A stretch of 19,702 nucleotides of DNA from CAYNRG01 sp047974855 (GCA_047974855.1 JBKECT010000028.1:1-19702), one strand, 5' to 3'; positions 6,415-15,242 are shown, counted from the stretch's first letter. Numbers and translations are program-made. Notes: generated from the sequence alone by a model not told the origin.

Positions 6415-9400
6415 ATGACAGAAACATCGAAAAAAGTTTTTCAATCCATGGATGGAAACACGGCAACAGCACATGCTGCTTACGCGTTTACTGAAGTAGC
6501 AGGGATTTACCCTATTACACCATCATCACCAATGGCTGAAGTTGTTGACGCTTGGGCATCTCAAGGGCGCAAGAACTTGTTTGACACAACGGTAAAAGTC
6601 GTGGAGATGCAATCAGAAGGTGGAGCTGCTGGAGCAGTTCATGGAGCATTACAAGGAGGAGCGTTATCAACGACATTTACAGCTTCTCAAGGATTACTAT
6701 TAATGGTGCCTAATCTTTACAAATTAGCGGGAGAATTATTACCAGGAGTTATTCACGTAGCTGCTCGTGCGCTTGCAGGACGTGCGTTGAACATTTTTGG
6801 AGATCATGAAGATGTTTATGCATGTCGCCAAACTGGAGTACCAATTTTATGTTCACACTCTGTTCAAGAATGTATGGACTTAGCTGGTGTTGCCCATTTA
6901 TCAGCAATTGATGCTTCAGTTCCATTTATTCACTTTTTTGATGGATTTAGAACTTCACACGAAATTCAAAAAGTTGAGGTTATGGACTATGAATATCTTA
7001 GAAGTTTGATTAGTCTTGACAAAGTTGCAGAGTTTAAGAAAAATGCTTTAAATCCTCATACTAATCCTGTAACTCGTGGTGGGGCTGAAAATGATGATAT
7101 TTTCTTCCAAGGAAGAGAAGCACAAAATGAACATTATTCAAAAGTTACTGAAGTTGTTGCTGGATATATGAAAAAAATCAGTGACCACACAGGGCGTAAC
7201 TATGCTCCATTTACTTACTATGGGGCAGCAGATGCAGAACGCATTTTAGTAGCGATGGGATCGGTAACAGAAACAATTAAAGAAACAATTGATTCTTTGA
7301 CTCAAAAAGGAGAAAAAGTTGGACTAATTAAAGTTCACTTGTACCGTCCGTTTGCGACTGACTATTTAAAAAATGTATTACCTAAGACAGCTAAAAAAAT
7401 TGCTGTGCTTGATCGTACAAAAGAAATGGGTTCAAGAGAACCACTTTACTTAGATGTACTACATGCTTTAAAAAATGAAGGGCTTACTATTGTTGGAGGC
7501 CGTTATGGTATGGGTTCAAAAGATACAAACCCAAGTCACATTAACGGTATTTTCGAAGAGTTGAAAAAAGCTTCTCCAAAAGAAGAGTTTACTGTGGGAA
7601 TTGTAGATGATGTAACTTCTCTATCATTGGATATTGCACCACTTACATTAGAAACAGATTATACTTCATGTTTATTTTATGGACTTGGATCAGATGGTAC
7701 AGTTTCAGCAAATAAAAGCACAATTAAAATTATCGGAGATAAAACAGAACAATATGCACAAGCGTATTTTGCATATGACTCTAAAAAAGCAGGAGGAGTT
7801 ACTCGTTCTCACTTGCGTTTTGGACCATCGCCTATTCGCTCTACATATTATGTAACATCAGCGGACTTCATTTCTTGTTCATTAGATTCTTATGTATTTA
7901 AATATGATATGTTGTCAAATTTAAAAGAGGGTGGAACTTTCTTATTGAACACGACATTCCCAGCTTCAGAAATTGAAAAACATTTGCCAAACAAAATGTT
8001 AATTCAACTTGCTAAAAAGAAAGCAAAATTCTTTGTGATTGATGCAACAGCTATAGCACAAGAAATCGGAATGGGAAGAAGAACAAATACAATTCTTCAA
8101 TCAGCTTTCTTTGCGTTGAATGAGCAAATCATTCCTTACTCTCAATCAGTTGAATACATGAAAGAGATGGCGAAGAAATCATATTCTAAAAAGGGTGAAG
8201 ATGTTGTTCAGTTGAACTACAAAGCCATTGATGAAGGAAAAGGTGGATTAAAACAAATTACGGTTAACCCTGAATGGGCAAATCTTCCATCAAAAGAAGA
8301 ATCAGCAAAAACTAACGATGTTTATTTTGATGAACATGTTGCAATCATTAATGCCTTAGGTGGTAATGACTTGCCTGTAAGTGCCTTTACAAAACATAAT
8401 TTATTGGATGGATCGATCCGAAATAATGTAGCACTAAAAGAAAAAAGAACAATTGCAGTTCAAGTTCCAAAGTGGAATTCTGACAACTGTATTCAATGTG
8501 GCTTCTGTAGTTATGTATGTCCTCATGGAACAATTCGTACATTCTTATTAACAGAAGATGAAGTTAAGGATGCACCACTTCCAATGAAAACAATTCCTGC
8601 AATGGGTAAAGATGTTGCACAGTTGCAATATCGTATTCAAGTATCACCTGCAAACTGTGTGGGTTGTGGCCTTTGTGTTACGGAGTGTCCAGGTAAAGCT
8701 GGAAATAAGGCGTTATCAATGGAAGATATTAACCAAGAAATCGCCAATGAACCACTTGCGGATTACCTATACAATGATGTTGAATACAAAACAGAGTACT
8801 TCCCAACATCAACAGTAAAAGGATCACAATTCTTGCGTCCATATTTTGAAGTTTCTGGAGCTTGTCCAGGTTGTGGAGAAACACCATATTATAAACTAGT
8901 TTCTCAACTTTATGGCCGTGATATGTTAGTAGCGAATGCAACAGGTTGTTCAATGATTTACTGTTCGTCAACACCATCAACACCATTTGTAAATGACAAA
9001 AACGGTGAAGGGGTTGCTTGGGGAAATAGTTTATTTGAAGACAATGCTGAGTATGGCTTTGGTATGGCGGTTGCTCAAAACGTAAAAGAATCTCGTATTC
9101 TTGAAATTATGGAAGCTAATTTAGACAAAGTAGAAGCGCCATTAAAAGAAGCGTTCACAAGTTATATTAATGCAGCTGGAGATCGTGATGCTCAACGCGC
9201 TGTAAAAGCAGCAGTTGTTAAAGGCGTGAAAGAGTCGAAAGTGGAATCAGTAAAAGAACTTGCAAACTTTGAAAGAGACTTAGTGGGTAAATCAGTGTGG
9301 ATTGTTGGGGGAGATGGATGGGCTTATGACATCGGATACGGTGGACTTGACCATGTTCTTGCAAATGATTTAGATGTCAATGTTCTGGTGTTAGATACAG

Positions 9401-9930
9401 AAGTGTATTCTAATACGGGGGGACAATCATCTAAAGCATCTCAAGCGGCATCAATTGCGAAATTTGCAGCTGGTGGAAAACCAACAGCGAAGAAAGACTT
9501 AGGGCAAATTGCAATGGCTTATGGACATGTCTATGTAGCTCAAGTTTCAATGGGAGCGGACAAAAACCAAACACTTAAAGCAATTCGTGAAGCAGAAAGC
9601 TATAAAGGACCATCTTTGATTATTGCTTACTCTCCATGCGTAGAACATGGAATTAAGGGTGGATTATCAAATCATCAAAGAACACAATCTCAAGCTGTTG
9701 AATGTGGCTATTTACCACTATATCGTTTCGATCCTAGAAATGAAAAACCACTTGTTATTGATTCTAAAGAACCTCAATGGGATAAATTCCAAGATTTCTT
9801 AATGGCTGAAACTCGCTTTAATCAATTAGTGAAGCTAAAAGGGGAAGAGGCAGCTCAAAAGATGTTTGATAAAACAAAATCAGATGCTCAAAAGCGCTAT
9901 ACAGCTTTAGTAAAAAAACTAGAAGATTAA
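6415..9930 (+). CDS. nifJ: Pyruvate:ferredoxin (flavodoxin) oxidoreductase, single-chain
   Basis: PFOR oxidatively decarboxylates pyruvate with CoA to acetyl-CoA and CO2, passing electrons to ferredoxin or flavodoxin; it is a core enzyme of anaerobic fermentation. The 1171-residue chain is the normal length for the fused homodimeric type. Domain I starts with the pyruvate/TPP-contact motif GIYPITPSSPMAE near residue 30. Two [4Fe-4S] ferredoxin motifs, CIQCGFCSYVCPH (about 692) and CVGCGLCVTECPG (about 748), sit in the insertion domain. The C-terminal TPP domain has the cluster-binding GACPGCGETPY and TGCSMIYCSS regions and the TPP motif GDGWAYDIGYGGLDH near 965. It has its own -10 promoter and an AAGGAGG ribosome-binding site, stands between two terminators and appears monocistronic. 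Oxygen-sensitive clusters imply an anaerobic lifestyle. Confidence 0.97.
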   Translation: MTETSKKVFQSMDGNTATAHAAYAFTEVAGIYPITPSSPMAEVVDAWASQGRKNLFDTTVKVVEMQSEGGAAGAVHGALQGGALSTTFTASQGLLLMVPNLYKLAGELLPGVIHVAARALAGRALNIFGDHEDVYACRQTGVPILCSHSVQECMDLAGVAHLSAIDASVPFIHFFDGFRTSHEIQKVEVMDYEYLRSLISLDKVAEFKKNALNPHTNPVTRGGAENDDIFFQGREAQNEHYSKVTEVVAGYMKKISDHTGRNYAPFTYYGAADAERILVAMGSVTETIKETIDSLTQKGEKVGLIKVHLYRPFATDYLKNVLPKTAKKIAVLDRTKEMGSREPLYLDVLHALKNEGLTIVGGRYGMGSKDTNPSHINGIFEELKKASPKEEFTVGIVDDVTSLSLDIAPLTLETDYTSCLFYGLGSDGTVSANKSTIKIIGDKTEQYAQAYFAYDSKKAGGVTRSHLRFGPSPIRSTYYVTSADFISCSLDSYVFKYDMLSNLKEGGTFLLNTTFPASEIEKHLPNKMLIQLAKKKAKFFVIDATAIAQEIGMGRRTNTILQSAFFALNEQIIPYSQSVEYMKEMAKKSYSKKGEDVVQLNYKAIDEGKGGLKQITVNPEWANLPSKEESAKTNDVYFDEHVAIINALGGNDLPVSAFTKHNLLDGSIRNNVALKEKRTIAVQVPKWNSDNCIQCGFCSYVCPHGTIRTFLLTEDEVKDAPLPMKTIPAMGKDVAQLQYRIQVSPANCVGCGLCVTECPGKAGNKALSMEDINQEIANEPLADYLYNDVEYKTEYFPTSTVKGSQFLRPYFEVSGACPGCGETPYYKLVSQLYGRDMLVANATGCSMIYCSSTPSTPFVNDKNGEGVAWGNSLFEDNAEYGFGMAVAQNVKESRILEIMEANLDKVEAPLKEAFTSYINAAGDRDAQRAVKAAVVKGVKESKVESVKELANFERDLVGKSVWIVGGDGWAYDIGYGGLDHVLANDLDVNVLVLDTEVYSNTGGQSSKASQAASIAKFAAGGKPTAKKDLGQIAMAYGHVYVAQVSMGADKNQTLKAIREAESYKGPSLIIAYSPCVEHGIKGGLSNHQRTQSQAVECGYLPLYRFDPRNEKPLVIDSKEPQWDKFQDFLMAETRFNQLVKLKGEEAAQKMFDKTKSDAQKRYTALVKKLED

Positions 9931-10189
9931 GCATTTGTCAATAGGATACACGACAGTGAGGCCTAGCCTTCATAAGCGTAGTATGTAGTTGTAATTAAAA
10001 ATATTGGTACAACAAGTGATATTGGATAACTCAGGCCAAAGTGGCAAAAGTTAACGGTAAAGACTGGTTGTACCTTTTTTATTACCTGATGGCTTAATAA
10101 TGTATTCAAAGGTCTGTTCAATGCTTTAAAAATTAACAGTAAAGTTTCTTGCGTATAAAAATTTTATATAGTTAATAGATAGAATAAAT
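9931..10189 (+). other. Intergenic region with nested RNA structure, no gene seen
   Basis: These 259 bases contain no credible coding frame; every ATG runs into a stop within ten codons and lacks a ribosome-binding site. The first half has a small AGGC/GCCT hairpin (about 9960-9970). The middle holds the terminator-ended structure at 10006-10080. The sequence AAAAGTTAACGGTAAAGACT (10046-10065) recurs imperfectly as AAAAATTAACAGTAAAGTTT (10128-10147). A TATAAAA/TTTTATA inverted repeat with a one-base centre (10154-10168) lies just upstream of the next promoter. Confidence 0.6.
10006..10080 (+). terminator. Long structured terminator downstream of nifJ (possible attenuator)
   Basis: GGTACAAC (10006-10013) pairs perfectly with GTTGTACC (10067-10074), directly followed by six T's. 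The enclosed 53 bases fold further: TAACT (10027-10031) with AGTTA (10049-10053), and GCCA (10035-10038) with TGGC (10042-10045). This is more elaborate than a simple terminator. GTTGTA at 9988-9993 could pair instead with TACAAC of the left arm, an arrangement seen in antiterminator/terminator switches. I match it to no known riboswitch class. The simplest role is the nifJ terminator. Confidence 0.6.
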
Positions 10190-10218
10190 TTGAATTTTAA
10201 GCAAAAAAAGGATATAAT
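10190..10218 (+). promoter_or_regulatory. Promoter of the glycolipid operon
   Basis: TTGAAT (10190-10195) and TATAAT (10213-10218) are separated by exactly 17 bases. The expected transcription start is near 10225, which rules out a start codon at TTG 10190 and leaves a leader of only about 10 bases before the ATG at 10235. Confidence 0.65.
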
Positions 10219-10234
10219 TAACATGGTGATTATT

Positions 10235-11239
10235 ATGAAAGTTTTACTATATTTTGAAAGCGAAAAATTGCTCCAGAGTTCTGGTATTGGTCGTGCTTTA
10301 AAACATCAACAAGCAGCACTAGACTCTGTCGGGATAGAACATACCACAGATCCTTGGGATGATGAGTATGACATTCTTCACATTAATACATTTGGGCTTA
10401 ACAGTGAAGCCATTATTAAAAGAGCTCGCTTAGATGGTAAGGGAGTTATTTATCATGCTCACTCGACAGAAGAAGATTTTAAAAACTCATTTGTTTTGTC
10501 TAATCAAATTGCTCCACTATTCAAAAAGAGACTATTGTCGGTTTACCCATTGGCGGATGAAATTATCACGCCAACACCATATTCTAAGAAGATACTAGAA
10601 GGGTATGGAATTAAACAACCGATTCATGCGATTTCAAATGGGATTGATTTGTCCCGATTTGAAAGGAACGAAGAGAAGATTAAGGCATTTAAAAAATATT
10701 TTAGCTTAAAAGATGAGGATAAGGTAGTTTTATCGGTTGGCTTATACTTTGAAAGAAAAGGAATTTTGGATTTTGTTGAAGTAGCGAAACAACTTCCACA
10801 ATATAAATTTATTTGGTTTGGCTATACAAACCCTGTCCTAATCCCTAAGAATATTCGCGATGTGATTGAGGATTATCCACACAATGTATTTTTTCCAGGA
10901 TATGTCAAAGGAGGAATTTTAGAAGGAGCTTTTATGGCTTCTGATTGTTTCTTTTTCCCATCTTATGAAGAAACTGAAGGGATTGTTGTATTAGAAGCTT
11001 TAGCTGCAAAGCAAGAGGTTTTATTGAGGGATATTGGTGTTTTTGATCCTTGGTTAGTTGATGGAAAAAATTGCTATAAAGGATGTACTAATGATGAATT
11101 TGTTGAGAAAATAGTGAATATAGTAGAGAAAAAGGTACCAAAGGTAAATGAAAATGGGTATCAAACGGCAAAGGAGCGAAGCATTGATGCGGTAGGGAAA
11201 CAATTGAAAAAAATATATGAAAGAGTGTTGCAAAAGTAA
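10235..11239 (+). CDS. GT4 glycosyltransferase, glycolipid second-sugar transferase-like (CpoA/LafB type)
   Basis: A 334-residue GT-B fold enzyme of family 4. The N-terminus MKVLLYFESEKLLQSSGIGR with RALKHQ (20-25) is characteristic of the Firmicute enzymes that add a second sugar to monoglucosyl-diacylglycerol (CpoA of pneumococcus, LafB of Listeria). The nucleotide-sugar site is in the C-terminal half, with the EX7E motif at Glu246 and Glu254 (ETEGIVVLEALAA). It probably acts at the cytoplasmic face of the membrane using UDP-sugar; the sugar cannot be predicted. I chose ATG 10235 over an upstream TTG at 10190 because a promoter overlaps that extension; ATG 10223 is a less likely alternative. 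The ribosome-binding site (GGTGA) is modest. The neighbours, a flippase-like protein and a diacylglycerol glucosyltransferase, support a glycolipid or lipoteichoic-acid-anchor role. Confidence 0.82.
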   Translation: MKVLLYFESEKLLQSSGIGRALKHQQAALDSVGIEHTTDPWDDEYDILHINTFGLNSEAIIKRARLDGKGVIYHAHSTEEDFKNSFVLSNQIAPLFKKRLLSVYPLADEIITPTPYSKKILEGYGIKQPIHAISNGIDLSRFERNEEKIKAFKKYFSLKDEDKVVLSVGLYFERKGILDFVEVAKQLPQYKFIWFGYTNPVLIPKNIRDVIEDYPHNVFFPGYVKGGILEGAFMASDCFFFPSYEETEGIVVLEALAAKQEVLLRDIGVFDPWLVDGKNCYKGCTNDEFVEKIVNIVEKKVPKVNENGYQTAKERSIDAVGKQLKKIYERVLQK

Positions 11240-11264
11240 AAATGATTGGGGAAGGTAAAGATTG

Positions 11265-12329
11265 ATGAAAACTATAAAGAAATTAATGAAAAGTTACGTA
11301 TTCAATATAGCGTTAGTGATTTTTTTTACAGGGTTTGTATTGTGGCTAACACTAAAAGATAACTTTAATGAAATCATGGGAATGTTATCAAAGGTTCAGA
11401 TAGGATGGTTTTTAGTAGTTTTATTTCTAGTTATCTTGTACCAAGTAATAATCGGATGGATTTTGAAAAAACTGACAGTTCTGAGTAATCCACATTACAA
11501 GTGGTCACAGGGGATTGTTAATTCATTTGTTGCCAGTTTTTTTCACGGAGTAACACCAAGTGCTTCAGGTGGGCAGTTTGCTCAAGTGTATATTTTTAAA
11601 AAACAAGGTGTTGATTTGACTGATGCAGCAAGTATTTTGTGGATGGATTTTATTATCTATCAAGCGACAATGGTGGTTTCTGTTCTTATTCTTATTTTAT
11701 TGAAGTTTCAATATTTCTTTGCAAACTTCTCTCAATTTTTCTTGCTTGTTTTGTTAGGTTTTTTAATTAATGGTGTTATCATCGTTGGTCTTTGGGCATT
11801 GGTGACATTTCCTAAGTTATATCGATGGATAACAACAAAGGGGATTCAAATTGGACATAAATTGCACATTGTAAAAGATGAAGCAAAAGCTTTAGAAAAT
11901 TTAAATGGGCAGCTGGAACGCTTTGCGAAAGAAACATACAAATTAAAAACACATAAGAAAACAATTATTCAGAGTACACTAGCGAACGCACTTAGAATGC
12001 TTGTTTACTATTCAATTCCATTTTTCTGTGCTAAAGCCTTAAATATTGAGGTTGGAATGTCAGATATGCTAAATATTTTAGCACTATCTTCTTTTGTATC
12101 AATGATTAACTGTTTTATCCCAATTCCTGGGGCAAGTGGTGGAACAGAGGCGACTTTTGTTTTAATGTTTTCAACATTATTTGGGACAATATCGGCAACT
12201 AGTATGATGATTTTATGGCGAGTTATGACCTATTATTTCATTATGATTTTGGGAGGCATAGTGTTCATTTACGCCAAGTCTAGACCAGATATAGAGATTA
12301 AAGATTATAAAAAGGAGGAGATCGAATGA
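11265..12329 (+). CDS. Multi-spanning membrane protein, LPG synthase TM / UPF0104 (flippase-like) family
   Basis: A 354-residue integral membrane protein with about seven or eight hydrophobic segments, near residues 11-29, 43-66, 120-148, 153-180, 238-258, 268-290 and 300-345. Two family landmarks are visible: GVTPSASGGQFAQVYIFKKQG near residue 94 and PIPGASGGTEATFVLMF near residue 287. These mark the lysylphosphatidylglycerol-synthase transmembrane / UPF0104 family, which includes lipid flippases such as the MprF membrane domain. No soluble catalytic domain is attached. Placed between two glycolipid glycosyltransferases, it could translocate or handle the glycolipid product, as proposed for LafC-type proteins in Listeria (inference). 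ATG 11265 fits the GGGGAAGG ribosome-binding site better than TTG 11262. Its TGA stop overlaps the next start by 4 bases (ATGA). Confidence 0.85.
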   Translation: MKTIKKLMKSYVFNIALVIFFTGFVLWLTLKDNFNEIMGMLSKVQIGWFLVVLFLVILYQVIIGWILKKLTVLSNPHYKWSQGIVNSFVASFFHGVTPSASGGQFAQVYIFKKQGVDLTDAASILWMDFIIYQATMVVSVLILILLKFQYFFANFSQFFLLVLLGFLINGVIIVGLWALVTFPKLYRWITTKGIQIGHKLHIVKDEAKALENLNGQLERFAKETYKLKTHKKTIIQSTLANALRMLVYYSIPFFCAKALNIEVGMSDMLNILALSSFVSMINCFIPIPGASGGTEATFVLMFSTLFGTISATSMMILWRVMTYYFIMILGGIVFIYAKSRPDIEIKDYKKEEIE

Positions 12330-14317
12330 GAATTGGATTATTTTCTGATACTTATCTACCTGAGATTAACGGAGTAGCGACTAGCGTTCATATTTTAAGG
12401 GAGGCATTAGAAGCGAGTGGACATACTGTTTTTGTGATTACCACAAAGCCTAAAGAGTATGAGGAGGATAAAGAAGTATTAAGGCTGTCAGGACTAGAGC
12501 TAAAAAAACTTTATGGTTATGTACTAACAAGTCCAATTCATTTAAATGCTTATAATCAAATTAAAGAAATGAAGCTGGATATTATTCATGTACATACGGA
12601 GTTTAGTGTGGGAATTTTTGCAAGAATTGTTGCTAAAATGCAAGAGTTACCACTTGTTAGTACATATCATACAACCTATGAGGATTATACACACTATATT
12701 AATTTTGCTCATTTAGATGTGGTGGATAAAATCGCCAAGAAAGCTGTGTCAAAAATAAGCCGTCTTTATGTCGATTCAAGTTCAGCGGTTATCTCACCAA
12801 GTGAAAAAACAAAAAAAATGTTAGAAACATATAAAGTGAGAAAAACAATTTATGTTGTTCCAACAGGTTTGCCACTTCATCGCTTTTCACAAGATAATGA
12901 AAAAGATAAAAGAGCGAAGAAGATAAGAGAAGCGTTAGGGGTAAACGATAAGGAGTGTTTAATTGTGTATTTAGGGCGATTAGCTCAAGAAAAAAGCATT
13001 GACATTTTGATTGATGGAATTCATGAATTAAAGAAAAGAAATAAGCCATGTAAATTGTTGATTGTAGGTGCTGGACCAAGTGAGGAGAAACTCAAAGAAC
13101 AAGCGTCAATGTTAGGCGTTAGCCAAGAGGTTATTTTTGCAGGCAAAAAAATAGCTGAAGAGGTTCCAGATTACTATGAAGCTGCGGATTGTTTTGCATC
13201 AGCTTCTACAACAGAAACGCAAGGATTAACATATATTGAGGCACTTGCAAGCGGGTTAGCTATATTTGCAAGACCAGATGAAATTTTAAAGGGGTTACTA
13301 GTTGAATCAGAGACGGGATATTATTTTAGTGATGAATCTACATTCGCTGATAAAATGGAACTGTTTTTGAACATACCGGAACAAGAAAAAGAAAAGATCA
13401 AAAGTAAAGCTCGTGAAAAAGTAGAACCTTATAATATCGAAAGATTTGCTGAAAAAATAACGCAGGTTTATAAATCGGCGATTGCACAGAATAAAGAGTT
13501 GTATCAAATTGAAAAAATCCAAACTAAAAATGACTATGTTCAATTAACACTATCCATCTCTTCTGCACAACCGATTAAGATTTTAATGGATATTGATGTT
13601 TATTTTGAAATGGGGTATCGCAAAGGACACTATTTAACTGCTGAAGAAGTAGCTGATTTAATTGAAATGGAAGAAGCTGTTAAGGCATATCAAATGTGCT
13701 TAAGAAAACTCTCTGTTAAAGATAGATCAAGAAAAGAAATGTATGACTGGTTGACACAAAATACCAAGCTAGGAATTGAAGATATTAATAAAATCATTGA
13801 GCGATTAGAAAAGTCGAACTTTATTGATGATTATCGTTATACGAAAGAGTCTGTGTTTAATTTAAAAGGAGCTTTGTCAGGAGAAAAGAAAATTTTTAAC
13901 ATATTGCGAAAAAAGGGAATAACACCGGACATGATTAATGAGGTGCTGGAAAGTAGTCGTAATGATAATGAAGAGTACAACAATGCACTTAAATGGGCAA
14001 AGAAAACACAAGGAACAATCCGCGATAAATCAGTAAAAATGAGAAAGCAAGTGCTATTTCAAAAACTAGTTAATCAAGGTTATAGTGGAGAAATCTTAAG
14101 TCGTGTTATGATGGATATTGATTTTGAAAAAGATGAACGTGATGAGATGGAAGTGTTAAGAAAAGTTGCTGGTAAATGTAAAAAACGAAATGAAAGAAAA
14201 TATCAAGGAACGCAATTGAGAAATGTGGTTTATCGGTATTGTGCAACGCAAGGCTTTGATGTGGAAGACATTTATGTTATATTAGACGAAATGAGGTGGG
14301 ATGATGACAAAGATTAA
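12326..14317 (+). CDS. Fusion: diacylglycerol glucosyltransferase-like GT4 domain + RecX domain
   Basis: This 663-residue protein joins two complete and unrelated domains. Residues 1 to about 390 are a GT4 glycosyltransferase of the 1,2-diacylglycerol 3-glucosyltransferase type (LafA/alMGS-like): MRIGLFSDTYLPEINGVATS at the start, HVHTEFSVG at 88-96, STYHTTYEDYTHY at 112-124, and the EX7E motif Glu297/Glu305 in ETQGLTYIEALASG. Residues about 395-663 match RecX, a RecA-filament regulator: an N-terminal strand region (IEKIQTKNDYVQLTLS), then three-helix repeats containing LRKLSVKDRSRKEMYDWL (459-476) and IIERLEKSNFIDDYRYTKES (490-509). No strong ribosome-binding site occurs at the junction (near 13500), so a single polypeptide is expected. 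It overlaps the membrane-protein gene by 4 bases and yhaM by 14-17 bases. Confidence 0.85.
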   Translation: MRIGLFSDTYLPEINGVATSVHILREALEASGHTVFVITTKPKEYEEDKEVLRLSGLELKKLYGYVLTSPIHLNAYNQIKEMKLDIIHVHTEFSVGIFARIVAKMQELPLVSTYHTTYEDYTHYINFAHLDVVDKIAKKAVSKISRLYVDSSSAVISPSEKTKKMLETYKVRKTIYVVPTGLPLHRFSQDNEKDKRAKKIREALGVNDKECLIVYLGRLAQEKSIDILIDGIHELKKRNKPCKLLIVGAGPSEEKLKEQASMLGVSQEVIFAGKKIAEEVPDYYEAADCFASASTTETQGLTYIEALASGLAIFARPDEILKGLLVESETGYYFSDESTFADKMELFLNIPEQEKEKIKSKAREKVEPYNIERFAEKITQVYKSAIAQNKELYQIEKIQTKNDYVQLTLSISSAQPIKILMDIDVYFEMGYRKGHYLTAEEVADLIEMEEAVKAYQMCLRKLSVKDRSRKEMYDWLTQNTKLGIEDINKIIERLEKSNFIDDYRYTKESVFNLKGALSGEKKIFNILRKKGITPDMINEVLESSRNDNEEYNNALKWAKKTQGTIRDKSVKMRKQVLFQKLVNQGYSGEILSRVMMDIDFEKDERDEMEVLRKVAGKCKKRNERKYQGTQLRNVVYRYCATQGFDVEDIYVILDEMRWDDDKD

Positions 14318-15242
14318 AGACATTCAAGAAAAAGAGAGACTAAAACAACCGATGCTAATTAAGTCACTAATTAAAGGGGTGACTCAGAAAGGATCTGCCT
14401 ATGCGTCTATTACACTGCAGGATTCAACTGGAGTTATTGAAGGAAAGTTGTGGGATTTAACTGCTGAGCAAGAGGCTTTAATTGCGGTAGGAACTGTTCA
14501 GGAAGTAAGTTGTGAAATTTTACGATACAACAATGTGCTTCAAGCTAAAATTCATCAAGTGACACCTGTGGAAGAAGGTAGTGTGGACATGGACGATTTT
14601 TTAATTTCATCAAAATTGTCTGAAGAGGAATTAAGAAAAGAGATTGAAAGTGTTATAGCATCAATAAAAAATCAACACTATAAAGCGATTTTAGAAGAAT
14701 TGATGAAAGAGTTTGGGGAGAGGTTTTATCAATATCCAGCAGCTACAAAAAATCACCATTGTTTTTTAAGAGGTTTAGCAACTCATGTATTAGGAATGCT
14801 TAAAATCGCAGAACAGTTGTGTATTCTTTATCCTCAGTTGTCTAGAGATTTATTGGTATCAGGAATTATTGCTCATGATTTAGGAAAAACGATTGAATTA
14901 TCTGGAGCATCATCACCTGAATATACAATCGAAGGGAAATTAACTGGGCATATTTCAATTATGCATGGGAAGATTATGGAGATTGCTCAACGGTGTGGTT
15001 GTGAAGAATCTGAAGAAGCAATCCTTCTTCGTCATTGCGTGTTGTCGCATCATGGACAATACGAATATGGATCTCCTGTATTGCCACAAATTCAAGAAGC
15101 AGAAGTTCTATCCTTTATTGATAACTTGGATGCTCGATTAAACACATTAGAATCAGCATTGGATGGTGTAGAAGAAGGAAGTTTTACACCACGAATTTAT
15201 GCGATGGAACAGCGCTCATTTTACAAGCCTAAAAGCAAATAA
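14304..15242 (+). CDS. yhaM: 3'-5' exoribonuclease YhaM (OB-fold + HD domain)
   Basis: A 312-residue metal-dependent 3'-5' exonuclease, related to B. subtilis YhaM and staphylococcal Cbf1, that trims short single-stranded RNA (and DNA) ends. The N-terminal OB-fold covers about 15-90, with YASITLQDSTGVIEGKLWD at 33-51. The HD domain follows: His161 in ATHVLGM, the His191-Asp192 doublet in IIAHDLGKT, LTGHISIMHGKI at 213-224, and SHHGQYEYGSP at 248-258. Two ATGs are adjacent (14301 and 14304); the second is preferred for its distance from GAGGTGG. It starts inside the end of the glycosyltransferase-RecX gene, so translation is probably coupled, and it is the last gene of that operon. The hit and prsA neighbours resemble the yhaM-prsA-hit area of Bacillus. 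Confidence 0.95.
   Translation: MTKIKDIQEKERLKQPMLIKSLIKGVTQKGSAYASITLQDSTGVIEGKLWDLTAEQEALIAVGTVQEVSCEILRYNNVLQAKIHQVTPVEEGSVDMDDFLISSKLSEEELRKEIESVIASIKNQHYKAILEELMKEFGERFYQYPAATKNHHCFLRGLATHVLGMLKIAEQLCILYPQLSRDLLVSGIIAHDLGKTIELSGASSPEYTIEGKLTGHISIMHGKIMEIAQRCGCEESEEAILLRHCVLSHHGQYEYGSPVLPQIQEAEVLSFIDNLDARLNTLESALDGVEEGSFTPRIYAMEQRSFYKPKSK

Noticed and set aside
10006..10074. tRNA-like element: 69 bases with a 7-bp acceptor-like helix GGTACAA/TTGTACC
   Set aside because: There is no TTCNANNC T-loop, no D-loop GG pattern and no convincing anticodon arm, and a T run follows directly, which fits a terminator.
10190..10234. Start of the first glycosyltransferase at TTG 10190
   Set aside because: The extension overlaps a -35/-10 pair with ideal spacing and has no ribosome-binding site; family members begin at MKVLLY, which is ATG 10235.
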